Below are positions 1 to 7,591 of a stretch of DNA of 64,000 bases, piece after piece. Within the stretch, counting starts at the first letter, position 1. The number at the start of each line of letters is the position of its first letter. Source of the DNA: Nonomuraea jabiensis (GTDB lineage: Bacteria; Actinomycetota; Actinomycetes; Streptosporangiales; Streptosporangiaceae); NCBI RefSeq assembly GCF_014204795.1, contig NZ_JACHMB010000001.1, positions 6,150,501 through 6,214,500 of the forward strand, read 5' to 3'. A model generated the notes under the pieces. It was not told the origin of the DNA, did not search any database, and saw only the letters and a list, made by a program, of their open reading frames with translations. The position numbers were made by a program, and so were the translations under genes.

Positions 1-2810
1 TGGAACTTCACGGTGTTGGTGCCGGCCTTCAGCGTGACGGGCAGGCTGACCGTGTACGGGGTCTTGTTGCCCACGCCGTTCACCTTCACCTCGATCGGCG
101 TCGCGCCGTTGACGGTGACGAAGTACGAGCGCGGACCGTTGACGGTGAAGTCGGCGTACAGCGTGTACCGCCCGGCGGTCTCGACGTTCACGTCCTCGAA
201 CAACACGTACGCGTCCGGCTCGCTGCCCTGGTCGGGGCCGCCGCCGATGTTGCGTACCTTCTGGCCGCCCGAGCAGGCCGCGCAGGCGGTGATCCCGGCC
301 TGCCCGATCTTGTTGCGGGAGTCCTCGGCCTCGCGCATGAACACCCGGTCGGCCGGGCGCCTGCGCACCTGCAGTTGCCCGGTGACCGTGCCGGGACGGC
401 CGAGCGAATGGAACGAGGCCTTGACCGGGATGTCGGTGGGTTCCACGTCCTTGCCGGGCGGTGAGGTGAGCGTCCAGGTGCCCGTCAGCGTCTGCCCGAG
501 CCGTACGGTGTCGGCCGTGATCGCCTGGCCCTGAACCGTCCAGCCCGCCGGGACGTCCGGGGCCAGGGCGACCTGGTCGAGCACGTCGTCGCTGTCCAGG
601 CGCAGGGTGGCCGTGACCTTCCACGTCTGCTGTCCGGGGCCTGCCCACTGCAGGCCGGAGGGGTCGACGGTCATGGTGGTCCTGGGCGTGTACGAGGCGG
701 GCGGCATCGGGGCGACGGCGATGCGGTCCACTCCGGCGTCCCCGGACGGGGTGCCGGAGAGCGCGATCGTGTTGGCGCCCGCGTTCAGGGTGACGGGCAG
801 GGCGGTGGACATGGGCACGTCCTTGACGCCGGCCGGCACCTGTACCTGGAGCGGGGCCGCGCCGTTGACGGTGATCGAGACGGTAGCGGGCGCGGTGGAG
901 GTGTGGTCGAGCTGGAGGCGGTACTCGCCCGCCGCCGGAGCCGTCACGTCCCGGTAGGTCACGGTGCCGCGGCGCAGCCCGGTCACCTGGGCGCCGCCCG
1001 AGCAGGCGGGGCAGTCCTCGACTCGTGCCGTGCCGGAGCGGCGCTGCCGTTCGGCCTCCAGCGGCAGGGCGTCGCGCGAGAGCGGGTAGGACCTGGCGAC
1101 CTGGATCTCGTCGATGCGCAGCTTGCGGTAGAAACGCGGGGCCTGCGCGCCCGCCCAGGTGCTGAGCACCTCCAGCTTCACATAACGGCCGTGCCGCTCG
1201 CCCAGGTCGATGACCTGCGTGCCGCGCGCGCTGGGCAGCACGCCGGACCGCGCCGGCGCGCCCCAGCGGCGGCCGTCGTCACTGACGTAGACGCGGTAGT
1301 CCTTGATCCGGGCGGAGTCCTCGGGCCGCCCGAAGGTGCTCCTGGCATGGGTGGGCGACCATTCGCGCTGGTTGACGGCCAGGTACGCCACCTTGTCCCG
1401 CCTGCCGAGATCCAGCGTCACGGATACCGGCAGGCGCCCGCCCGAGTCCCAGTAGCTCTCGAACGAGCCGTCCACCAGCGCCGGGGCCGAGGACCTGAGG
1501 GCTTTTCGAGGGTAGAAGCCTTGGCGGCCGGCCGTCTCGACCTTGAACACCGTGTCGTAGTCGTCCCACCGCGTGATGCCGAGGATCGTCAGATAGCCGC
1601 CGGACTGGGTGAAGCGCATCGGCTCGCCGGTGCGCAGGTCGCTGATCCCGGTGACCCGGTAACCGTTGTCGCGCAGGCGTACCTGGTCGGTGCTGGGCCT
1701 GGTGATCACGTGTACGTACTGGAGGTTGCCCGAGCGGGGCAGGGTGATCACGCCGTGCGCGCCGTCGTTCCAGGAGCCGGGCTGCATGCCGCCGTACATG
1801 TAGCCGCCGCCCTCGGTGGCCCGCAGCGACTCCTGGATCGGCGGCAGCCAGGTGGACATGAAGGCGTTGAACCTCTCCTGCTGCGGCGGGAACCTGCCGT
1901 TGACCATCGCGGTCTCGGCCATCAGCGACTTCATCGAGGAGCCGGCGTTGGTGACGTAGCGGCCGGTGGACAGGCGGAAGTCGACGGGGTGGTCGCCGCC
2001 GTCGTACCACCAGTCGCCGGTCGTGGGCAGCTTGTAGTCGGCCTCGACCAGGCGCGGCATCGGCGTCCAGGCCGCCTGCGGGTAGTCGTAGGCCGGGATC
2101 ATGCCGGTCTTCTGCTCGTTGCTGACCGTGTCCATGATCGGGGTGTCGGTGTTGTTGTTGCTGAGCAGCCAGTCCGGGCGCTTGGCGCGGACCTTCTCGT
2201 ACAGGCCGTTCTGCTGCCAGTACTCGTTCTCGTTGTCGATCCAGAAACCGGCCAGGTCCGGATACCTGTCCATGACCTCCAGGAACAGGTCGTAGCTGTA
2301 CTCGCCGAACCCGGGCCGGGTGGTCAGGTCCACCTGGCGGCCCTTGTAGGCGGAGTAGGCGGCCGAGTCCAGCATCTCCACGCCCGTGTTGTCGTGCCAC
2401 TGCGGGTCGTCGGTCATGTAGAGCATGATCCGTACGTTCTTCGCCCGGCCGGCCTCGACCAGCTCGCCGAGGAAGTCGCGGCGGGTCGAGCAGCTGCCCG
2501 GGACGGCCGACGGCCAGGGCCGCGCGTAGCCGAGCGCGCTGTGGAAGGTTGCCAGGACGATGTACGAGGCGCCCAGGTCACGGGCCTGGTCGATCCAGTA
2601 ACCGGGGGTCCAGCCGCCGTCGGTGACGTCCTTCTCCCAGGCGGCGCAGTCCGTATGGCGGGGCGCGGTGAACATCCCCCAGTGCAGGAACAGGCCCGCC
2701 GTGGAGTCTCGTAACCACTGCTGGCGGGGGTGGACGACTTCGGCGTTGGCGGGCAGGGCCGTGAGCAGGCCGGCCAGCGCGACGAGGGCGACGACAAGGC
2801 GCAGTCGCAT
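1..2810 (-). CDS. GH29-like alpha-L-fucosidase, multimodular, secreted (partial, 3' end outside window)
   Basis: Predicted secreted glycosidase; 936 codons are visible and the frame is still open at the window edge. A Sec-type signal peptide (MRLRLVVALVALAGLL, then an Ala-rich end) is followed by a TIM-barrel of GH29 type: TAGLFLHWGMF near residue 37, a DFLGELVEAGRAKNVRIMLY stretch, and GFWIDNENEYW where GH29 enzymes carry the nucleophile Asp. Downstream are a discoidin (F5/8 type C)-like domain and two similar modules, each beginning with an acidic residue and a CPACSGG or CAACSGG motif, like CBM6/CBM35 carbohydrate-binding domains. The ATG start has AGGAGG in front and lies 10 bp after the solute-binding-protein gene, so it is the last cistron of the transporter operon. 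Expected to release L-fucose from fucosylated glycans outside the cell. The exact substrate is not readable here. Confidence 0.8.
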   Translation of the reverse strand, partial: MRLRLVVALVALAGLLTALPANAEVVHPRQQWLRDSTAGLFLHWGMFTAPRHTDCAAWEKDVTDGGWTPGYWIDQARDLGASYIVLATFHSALGYARPWPSAVPGSCSTRRDFLGELVEAGRAKNVRIMLYMTDDPQWHDNTGVEMLDSAAYSAYKGRQVDLTTRPGFGEYSYDLFLEVMDRYPDLAGFWIDNENEYWQQNGLYEKVRAKRPDWLLSNNNTDTPIMDTVSNEQKTGMIPAYDYPQAAWTPMPRLVEADYKLPTTGDWWYDGGDHPVDFRLSTGRYVTNAGSSMKSLMAETAMVNGRFPPQQERFNAFMSTWLPPIQESLRATEGGGYMYGGMQPGSWNDGAHGVITLPRSGNLQYVHVITRPSTDQVRLRDNGYRVTGISDLRTGEPMRFTQSGGYLTILGITRWDDYDTVFKVETAGRQGFYPRKALRSSAPALVDGSFESYWDSGGRLPVSVTLDLGRRDKVAYLAVNQREWSPTHARSTFGRPEDSARIKDYRVYVSDDGRRWGAPARSGVLPSARGTQVIDLGERHGRYVKLEVLSTWAGAQAPRFYRKLRIDEIQVARSYPLSRDALPLEAERQRRSGTARVEDCPACSGGAQVTGLRRGTVTYRDVTAPAAGEYRLQLDHTSTAPATVSITVNGAAPLQVQVPAGVKDVPMSTALPVTLNAGANTIALSGTPSGDAGVDRIAVAPMPPASYTPRTTMTVDPSGLQWAGPGQQTWKVTATLRLDSDDVLDQVALAPDVPAGWTVQGQAITADTVRLGQTLTGTWTLTSPPGKDVEPTDIPVKASFHSLGRPGTVTGQLQVRRRPADRVFMREAEDSRNKIGQAGITACAACSGGQKVRNIGGGPDQGSEPDAYVLFEDVNVETAGRYTLYADFTVNGPRSYFVTVNGATPIEVKVNGVGNKTPYTVSLPVTLKAGTNTVKF

Positions 2811-2820
2811 GTGAGACCTC

Positions 2821-4029
2821 CTACTTGGCGGCGCGCTGGACGGCGGCGACGGCGGTGGCGGCGGCGTCGCGCGGAGAGGACTGTCCGGCGAGCACGGAGC
2901 TCCACGCCTCGGCCACCGGCTTGCGCATCTGGGTCAGCTCGGTGCCGAAGCCGGGGATCAGGTACGGCACGCCGTGCTCCAGGGCCTTGTTGAACTGACT
3001 GTAGATCGGGTCCTTCATGCCTTCGGTATCGGCCAGGTCCTTGCGCACCGGCATGCTGCCCGCCTCCAGGGCGGCCAGCTCGCCTTTCTTGCTGAGGAAC
3101 ATGGCGGCGATGGCGTTGAAGGCGGCGTCCTTGTCCTTGGTGAACGCGCTGATGTGGACGTTGTCGCCGAACTGGTAGACCTTGGCGGGCGAGGTGGCGC
3201 CGGGCACGGGCACGACGCCGTACGTGAAGGAGGCGGTCTTCTTGGCGTTGCCGTACTGCCAGTTGCCGCCGACCACGAAGGCCATGCCGCCCGCGGTGAA
3301 CTTCTGGAAGGCGACGTCAGGCGTCCAGGTGGCGGCGTCGCTGGGCACGTAGCCCTTCTCGGCCCAGCCGCCGACCAGCTTGAAGGCGTTCTCCAGGGCG
3401 GCGGCGTCGGGCTTGGCGTAGTCGAAGCCGTAGGCGGTGATGAAGGAGAAGGCGTTGACGTCCTGGTCGCCCTGACCGGCCAGGCCGATGCCGACGTACT
3501 TCTTGCCGATCTTCTCCAGGGCGGCGTTCAGCTCGTCCATCGTGGCGGGCGGCGCGATGCCCAGCTCGTCGAGGATCGTCTTGTTGTACCAGAGGGCCGT
3601 CGTGTTGTTGAAGCCCTGGACCCCGTACACCTTGCCGTCCTTCTTGATGACGTTGGCGTCGGGGATCTGCGCCTTGTCCTTGAACTTGTCGAACTGGGCG
3701 GTGAAGTCGGCGATCGCGCCGGCCTTGGCCAGTTGCAGCAGGTCGGCGCCGCCCTGGACGAACACGTCGGGACCCTGCCTGGTGGCCGCCTGGGAGATCA
3801 CCTTCTGGGTCAGTTGCTCGGCGGGCACGTACACGGCGTTCAGCGGCTTGGCCGGCTTGGCCTTGGCGTAGACGTCGTTCAGGTCCTTGGTGAACTTGGC
3901 GGTGGCGGGGATGCCCTGGGCGTAGTAGTGCCAGAAGGTGATTTTTCCCGATGAACCGGACGTCCCGCAGGCGGCGAGGACGCACAGGGCCGTCACACCG
4001 CCCAGGACGCGGAGTCTTGCAGAGATCAA
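2821..4029 (-). CDS. sugar ABC transporter substrate-binding lipoprotein
   Basis: Extracellular sugar-binding component of an ABC importer (family 1 solute-binding proteins), about 402 residues. I chose a TTG start that overlaps the TGA of the upstream permease gene; it gives an N-terminus ISARLRVLGGVTALCVLAAC with a clear lipobox (LAAC) so the protein is lipid-anchored. The mature part begins KITFWHYYAQG, typical of the family, and contains the PDVFVQGGADLLQLAKAG and GVPYLIPGFGTELTQMRKPV type segments. A GTG further in would cut into the signal and is less likely. It is translationally coupled to the two permeases and followed 10 bp later by the GH29-like gene, which suggests that the transporter imports the sugar or oligosaccharide released by that enzyme. 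No ATPase gene is in the operon, so a shared MsiK-type ATPase is inferred. Confidence 0.9.
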   Translation of the reverse strand: MISARLRVLGGVTALCVLAACGTSGSSGKITFWHYYAQGIPATAKFTKDLNDVYAKAKPAKPLNAVYVPAEQLTQKVISQAATRQGPDVFVQGGADLLQLAKAGAIADFTAQFDKFKDKAQIPDANVIKKDGKVYGVQGFNNTTALWYNKTILDELGIAPPATMDELNAALEKIGKKYVGIGLAGQGDQDVNAFSFITAYGFDYAKPDAAALENAFKLVGGWAEKGYVPSDAATWTPDVAFQKFTAGGMAFVVGGNWQYGNAKKTASFTYGVVPVPGATSPAKVYQFGDNVHISAFTKDKDAAFNAIAAMFLSKKGELAALEAGSMPVRKDLADTEGMKDPIYSQFNKALEHGVPYLIPGFGTELTQMRKPVAEAWSSVLAGQSSPRDAAATAVAAVQRAAK

Positions 4030-4847
4030 CGGACGCTTCCCATCGTGATACCGCCGACCAGCAGCCGCTGCCCGAACAGGTAGATCAATACGGTCGGGAC
4101 CGAGACCAGGACGGAGACCGCCATGAGGCCCGGCCAGTTCACTCCGTAGGAGGACATTTGCTGCGCGAGCAGCGCGCTGACCGGGTACTGGCCCGGGTCG
4201 CTGAGAAAGGTGATCGCGTACAGGAACTCGCCCCACGCGCCGATGAAGGTCAGGGTGGCGACGGTGGCGATCCCGTTGCGGGTGATCGGCAGCACGATCT
4301 TCACGAACCGCTGCCACCTGCTCGCGCCGTCGCTGGCCGCGGCCTCCTCGACGGCGATCGGCACGCCGGTGAAGAACGGCCGCAGCAGCAGCATGCTGAA
4401 GGGCAGGTTGGTCGCCGCGATGGCGATCGCGACGCCGTACAGGTTGCCGATGAGCCCCCACTGGGCCAGCAGCCGGTTCAGCGGGATGAGGGTGGAGGTG
4501 GCCGGCACCATCTGCAGGACGATCAGCGCGGCCAGCCCGCCGGTCACCACCGCGCCGTTGAGCCTGGCCAGGCCGTACGAGGTGGGTACGGCGACGACGA
4601 GCACGATGACGGTGGTGGACACCGCTATGATCACCGAGTTGACCGCCGCGGTGGCGAAGCCGCCGTTCCACACGTCGATGTAGGCCTGGAGCGTCGGCTT
4701 GAAGACGATGGCCGCCGATCCGGCGAACACGTCCTTCAGGCTCTTGAACGAGGTGGCCAGCAGCCAGTACAGCGGCAGCGCGTAGACCGCCAGCAGGACG
4801 ACGCAGCCGACCACGGTGACCGCCGTGTTGCGCCTGGCATCGGTCAT
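4026..4847 (-). CDS. carbohydrate ABC transporter permease, MalG type
   Basis: Inner-membrane permease of the sugar importer, 273 residues, the usual length for MalG-type proteins. The first transmembrane helix is VVGCVVLLAVYALPLYWLLA and about five more follow. The cytoplasmic EAA loop that docks on the ATPase is visible as EEAAASDGASRWQRFVKIVLP near residue 165. Its start overlaps the end of the MalF-type gene by 4 bp (ATGA) and its end overlaps the TTG start of the solute-binding protein, so the three are coupled. Substrate must be inferred from the neighbouring fucosidase and galactosidase genes. Confidence 0.92.
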   Translation of the reverse strand: MTDARRNTAVTVVGCVVLLAVYALPLYWLLATSFKSLKDVFAGSAAIVFKPTLQAYIDVWNGGFATAAVNSVIIAVSTTVIVLVVAVPTSYGLARLNGAVVTGGLAALIVLQMVPATSTLIPLNRLLAQWGLIGNLYGVAIAIAATNLPFSMLLLRPFFTGVPIAVEEAAASDGASRWQRFVKIVLPITRNGIATVATLTFIGAWGEFLYAITFLSDPGQYPVSALLAQQMSSYGVNWPGLMAVSVLVSVPTVLIYLFGQRLLVGGITMGSVR

Positions 4848-5737
4848 GTCTGCTCACCTCGGTTCATCCGCAGGTAGACGGCGCTCAGGAACAGCACGAT
4901 GACCAGCGACAACGTGGCGGTGAACGAGCCCTGGCCGAACTCGTAGAACTTGAACGCCTGCTGGTAGCCCAGGTACGGCAGCGTGGTCGTCGAGGTGCCG
5001 GGACCGCCGCTGGTCATCACGAAGATGAGGTCGAAGGAGCGGAAGGCGTTGATCACCACGAGCACGCCGAGGATGGAGATGACCGGGCGCATCAGCGGCA
5101 GCACGATGTGCCTGGTCGCCCTCCAGCCGTCCGCGCCGTCGAGCGCGGCGGCCTCCAGCAGCTCCTCGGAGACGTCCAGCAGCGCCGCCCGCAGCACCAG
5201 GGCGCAGAACGGCACCACCATCCAGGCGTTGACCAGCCCGAGCACCACGATCGCCAGCGTGCCGTTGGCCAGCCAGGGGATCGGCCGGTCGACCACGTGC
5301 AGCCACAGCAGGACGGAGTTCACCGGACCGCCCGACTCCAGCAGGAACTTCCACAGGTTCCCGGCCACCACCGCCGGCAACGTCCAGACGAACACCATCA
5401 CGCCGAGCGTCACACTGCTCAGCCGGGTGCGCGGGCGCAGCGTCAGCGCGGCGGCGAACCCGCCGGCCAGCCCGACCACGAGCACGATCACGACGATGAC
5501 CAGCGTCTGGAGCACCACGCGACCGAACGACGGATCCTCGACGACCCTCCACATGTTGTCGAGCCCGTTGGACGGCCGCTCGCCCAGCAGGTTCTCGGCG
5601 GTCACGTCGGAGAAGGCCGTACGGATCAGGTCGATGAGCGGGTAGACCGACAGCACCGCGAGGTACACGGCGCCCGGAAGCAGGAACAGCATGGTCCTGC
5701 GGCCGAACAGCACGCGGTTGGCCGGGCCTGTCACCAT
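4844..5737 (-). CDS. carbohydrate ABC transporter permease, MalF type
   Basis: Second permease of the same importer, about 297 residues. I took the ATG of MVTGPANRVLFGRR, which overlaps the stop of the oxidoreductase gene by 7 bp; longer open frames upstream are inside that gene. Helix 1 is TMLFLLPGAVYLAVLSVYPL, the EAA loop is LLEAAALDGADGWRATRHIVLP, and the C-terminus ends in a last helix before RMNRGEQT. It should pair with the MalG-type partner encoded immediately downstream. Confidence 0.92.
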   Translation of the reverse strand: MVTGPANRVLFGRRTMLFLLPGAVYLAVLSVYPLIDLIRTAFSDVTAENLLGERPSNGLDNMWRVVEDPSFGRVVLQTLVIVVIVLVVGLAGGFAAALTLRPRTRLSSVTLGVMVFVWTLPAVVAGNLWKFLLESGGPVNSVLLWLHVVDRPIPWLANGTLAIVVLGLVNAWMVVPFCALVLRAALLDVSEELLEAAALDGADGWRATRHIVLPLMRPVISILGVLVVINAFRSFDLIFVMTSGGPGTSTTTLPYLGYQQAFKFYEFGQGSFTATLSLVIVLFLSAVYLRMNRGEQT

Positions 5738-6705
5738 CGCCGGACCTTCGCGCGCTCGCCGGTGCGCGCGGAGTCCAGCGCGGCCTCCAGCATCGCGACG
5801 CTGCGGGCGTTGTCGGCGGCCGGCGAGGTCGGCTCGCCGGAGCCCTCGACCGCGTCGAGGAAGGCCCGCAGCACCCCGGCCCGTTCGAACAGCGGCAGCT
5901 CGGGCACCTCGACCGCGCTCACGTTCCCGTCCGCGTCCGTGATCGACACGCTCCGGTGGTCGTCCGGCGCGGCTCCCCACTGCAGCAGCCCCTCGTCACC
6001 GGAGATCCGCCACACGCCTGGCCATGGCGTCTGCGGGCCGACCCCTTGGCTGGACAGCACGTAGTCGATCGTGAGCCCGCCGTCCAGCTCGACGATGAGG
6101 CTCGCCCCCGGGGTGCGGTCCTGGGCCGTGCGCACCGGCGTGACCGGCACGCACGTGATCGCCACCCCCTCCCGCCCGAACAGGTGCCGCATCAGGTCGA
6201 AGTGGTGGATGGCCAGCTCGACCAGCGCGTTGGAGTCCCGCACGCCGGAGTGGTGGCGGTGCCATTCGAGGGAGACCCGGCGGATCGTGCCGACGGCCCG
6301 CCGCTCCAGCAGGTCGCGTACGACCGGGACGCCGGGGAAGAGCCGGTAGTTCTGGTCGATGGCGAAGACCAGGCCCTTGCGCTCCGCGAGGCCGGCCAGC
6401 TCCCTCGCGGTGGCGGTGTCCAGGGTGAACGGCTTCTCCAGCAGCAGGTGCGCGCCGGCCTCCAGGACCTGCCGGGCGACGGCCGCGTGCGCGCCGATCG
6501 CGACCGGCGCGATCGCGGCCACGGCCCCGGTCGCCGCCAGCGCCTCCTCGACGCCGGCGTACACCTCGCCGCCGGTGAACGCGGCCCGCGCCTCGGGGGA
6601 GGCGTCCACCCAGCCGACCACGTCGGCGTCGGGGAGCTGCGGCAGGATGTTCGCGGCCCAGTCGAGGCCCCAGGGGCCCAGGCCGATCTGGATGAGATCC
6701 GTCAT
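5731..6705 (-). CDS. Gfo/Idh/MocA family oxidoreductase
   Basis: NAD(P)-dependent sugar or inositol dehydrogenase-type protein, 324 residues. The N-terminal Rossmann fold opens with MTDLIQIGLGPWGLDWAANI (glycine-rich loop GLGPWG), and the dinucleotide domain continues with the conserved LLEKPFTLDTATA (the EKP motif, Lys expected in catalysis). The C-terminal alpha/beta domain carries ELAIHHFDLMRHLFG, the usual substrate-site His region. The start overlaps the ThuA-like gene by ATGA and the stop overlaps the MalF-type gene, so it belongs to the transporter operon. Oxidoreductases of this family beside ThuA-like genes often act in oxidation or epimerisation of imported sugars; the actual substrate is unknown. 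Confidence 0.9.
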   Translation of the reverse strand: MTDLIQIGLGPWGLDWAANILPQLPDADVVGWVDASPEARAAFTGGEVYAGVEEALAATGAVAAIAPVAIGAHAAVARQVLEAGAHLLLEKPFTLDTATARELAGLAERKGLVFAIDQNYRLFPGVPVVRDLLERRAVGTIRRVSLEWHRHHSGVRDSNALVELAIHHFDLMRHLFGREGVAITCVPVTPVRTAQDRTPGASLIVELDGGLTIDYVLSSQGVGPQTPWPGVWRISGDEGLLQWGAAPDDHRSVSITDADGNVSAVEVPELPLFERAGVLRAFLDAVEGSGEPTSPAADNARSVAMLEAALDSARTGERAKVRRW

Positions 6706-7436
6706 GCCTGCACCCACCAGTTCTTCGGGTACTCCCCTGACCTGGTGCTCTTCGGCTGGGGCTGCGCGGACGGGGCCGCCCACCGTACGGCGTTGGCCAG
6801 GATGCGCCTGATCTCGGGCTGGAAGTAGATCGGCGCCTCCTCGTGCCCGGGGGCGAAGAAGAAGACCCGGCCTCTGCCCCGGTGCCAGCCGCAGCCGCTG
6901 CGCAGCACCTCGCCGCCCTCGTAGGAGCTGATGAAGACCAGCTCGTCCGGCGCGGGGATGTCCAGCGGCTCGCCGTACATCTCGCCGCTGGGGATGACCA
7001 CGGGGTTGGGTACGCCGGCGACGATCTCGTGGCCCGGCAGGACCGTCCACAACAGCTCGCTGTCACCGTGCCGCCAGCCGGTCATCGCACCGGACGTGCC
7101 CAGCAGGGCCTTGGCGATCTTCGACCCGATGGCCGAGTGGAGGATGAGCAGCCCCATGCCGTCCAGCACCCGCCGCCTGACCCGCTCGACCACCTCGTCG
7201 ACGACCTCGTCGTCCTTGAGATGGCTCCACCAGAGCAGGACGTCGGTGTCGTCCAGGACCTCGGGGCCCAGACCGTGCCCGGGTTCCTCCTGGAGCGCGA
7301 CGCGCACCTCGGCGCCGGGGTCGAGATGTTCGATCAGCGCCTGTCTCAGCACGGTGTGCAGGCCGTCCGGATACACCGAGGACACGCTCGGATACGTCCT
7401 CTCCTCGAAGAACTCGTTCCACACGGTCACCTTCAT
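6702..7436 (-). CDS. ThuA-like (trehalose-utilisation type) protein
   Basis: ThuA-domain protein of 244 residues with a glutamine-amidotransferase-like fold. I chose the ATG of MKVTVWNEFFEE, preceded by GGAGGG with an 8-base gap; this N-terminus is typical of the family. Internal landmarks are DVLLWWSHLKDDEV, LLILHSAIGSKIAKALLG and VFFFAPGHEEAP. In Rhizobium ThuA acts with the oxidoreductase ThuB in disaccharide catabolism; here the adjacent Gfo/Idh/MocA gene plays the ThuB position, which supports a joint role in turning over the imported sugar. It is the promoter-proximal gene of the leftward operon. Confidence 0.88.
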   Translation of the reverse strand: MKVTVWNEFFEERTYPSVSSVYPDGLHTVLRQALIEHLDPGAEVRVALQEEPGHGLGPEVLDDTDVLLWWSHLKDDEVVDEVVERVRRRVLDGMGLLILHSAIGSKIAKALLGTSGAMTGWRHGDSELLWTVLPGHEIVAGVPNPVVIPSGEMYGEPLDIPAPDELVFISSYEGGEVLRSGCGWHRGRGRVFFFAPGHEEAPIYFQPEIRRILANAVRWAAPSAQPQPKSTRSGEYPKNWWVQA

Positions 7437-7486
7437 GCGATCCCTCCGAGCTCGATACATCGGAGGTATCGTAGAAACCCTCCCCA

Positions 7487-7511
7487 TATTATGCAAGCGT
7501 TCTTCATAATA
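7487..7511. promoter_or_regulatory. inverted repeat, candidate sugar-repressor operator
   Basis: TATTATG and CATAATA form a perfect 7-bp inverted repeat separated by 11 bases, in the AT-rich 155-bp space between the divergent ThuA-like operon and the alpha-galactosidase gene. The ROK regulator encoded just after the galactosidase is the natural candidate to bind it; this is inference from position. Confidence 0.5.
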
Positions 7512-7591
7512 GGATATGGTCGAGCCGAGATCATGACCAGGGGCGATGACTCGGCTGTCGAGTCAGGACCAAGGCGTAGTGAAGGGGTGGG

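Noticed and set aside
903..2714. 603-codon open frame on the plus strand
   Set aside because: It is the mirror of the GH29-like gene: high-GC third positions keep the opposite frame open. The sequence is Val/Gly/Arg/His-rich with no domain.
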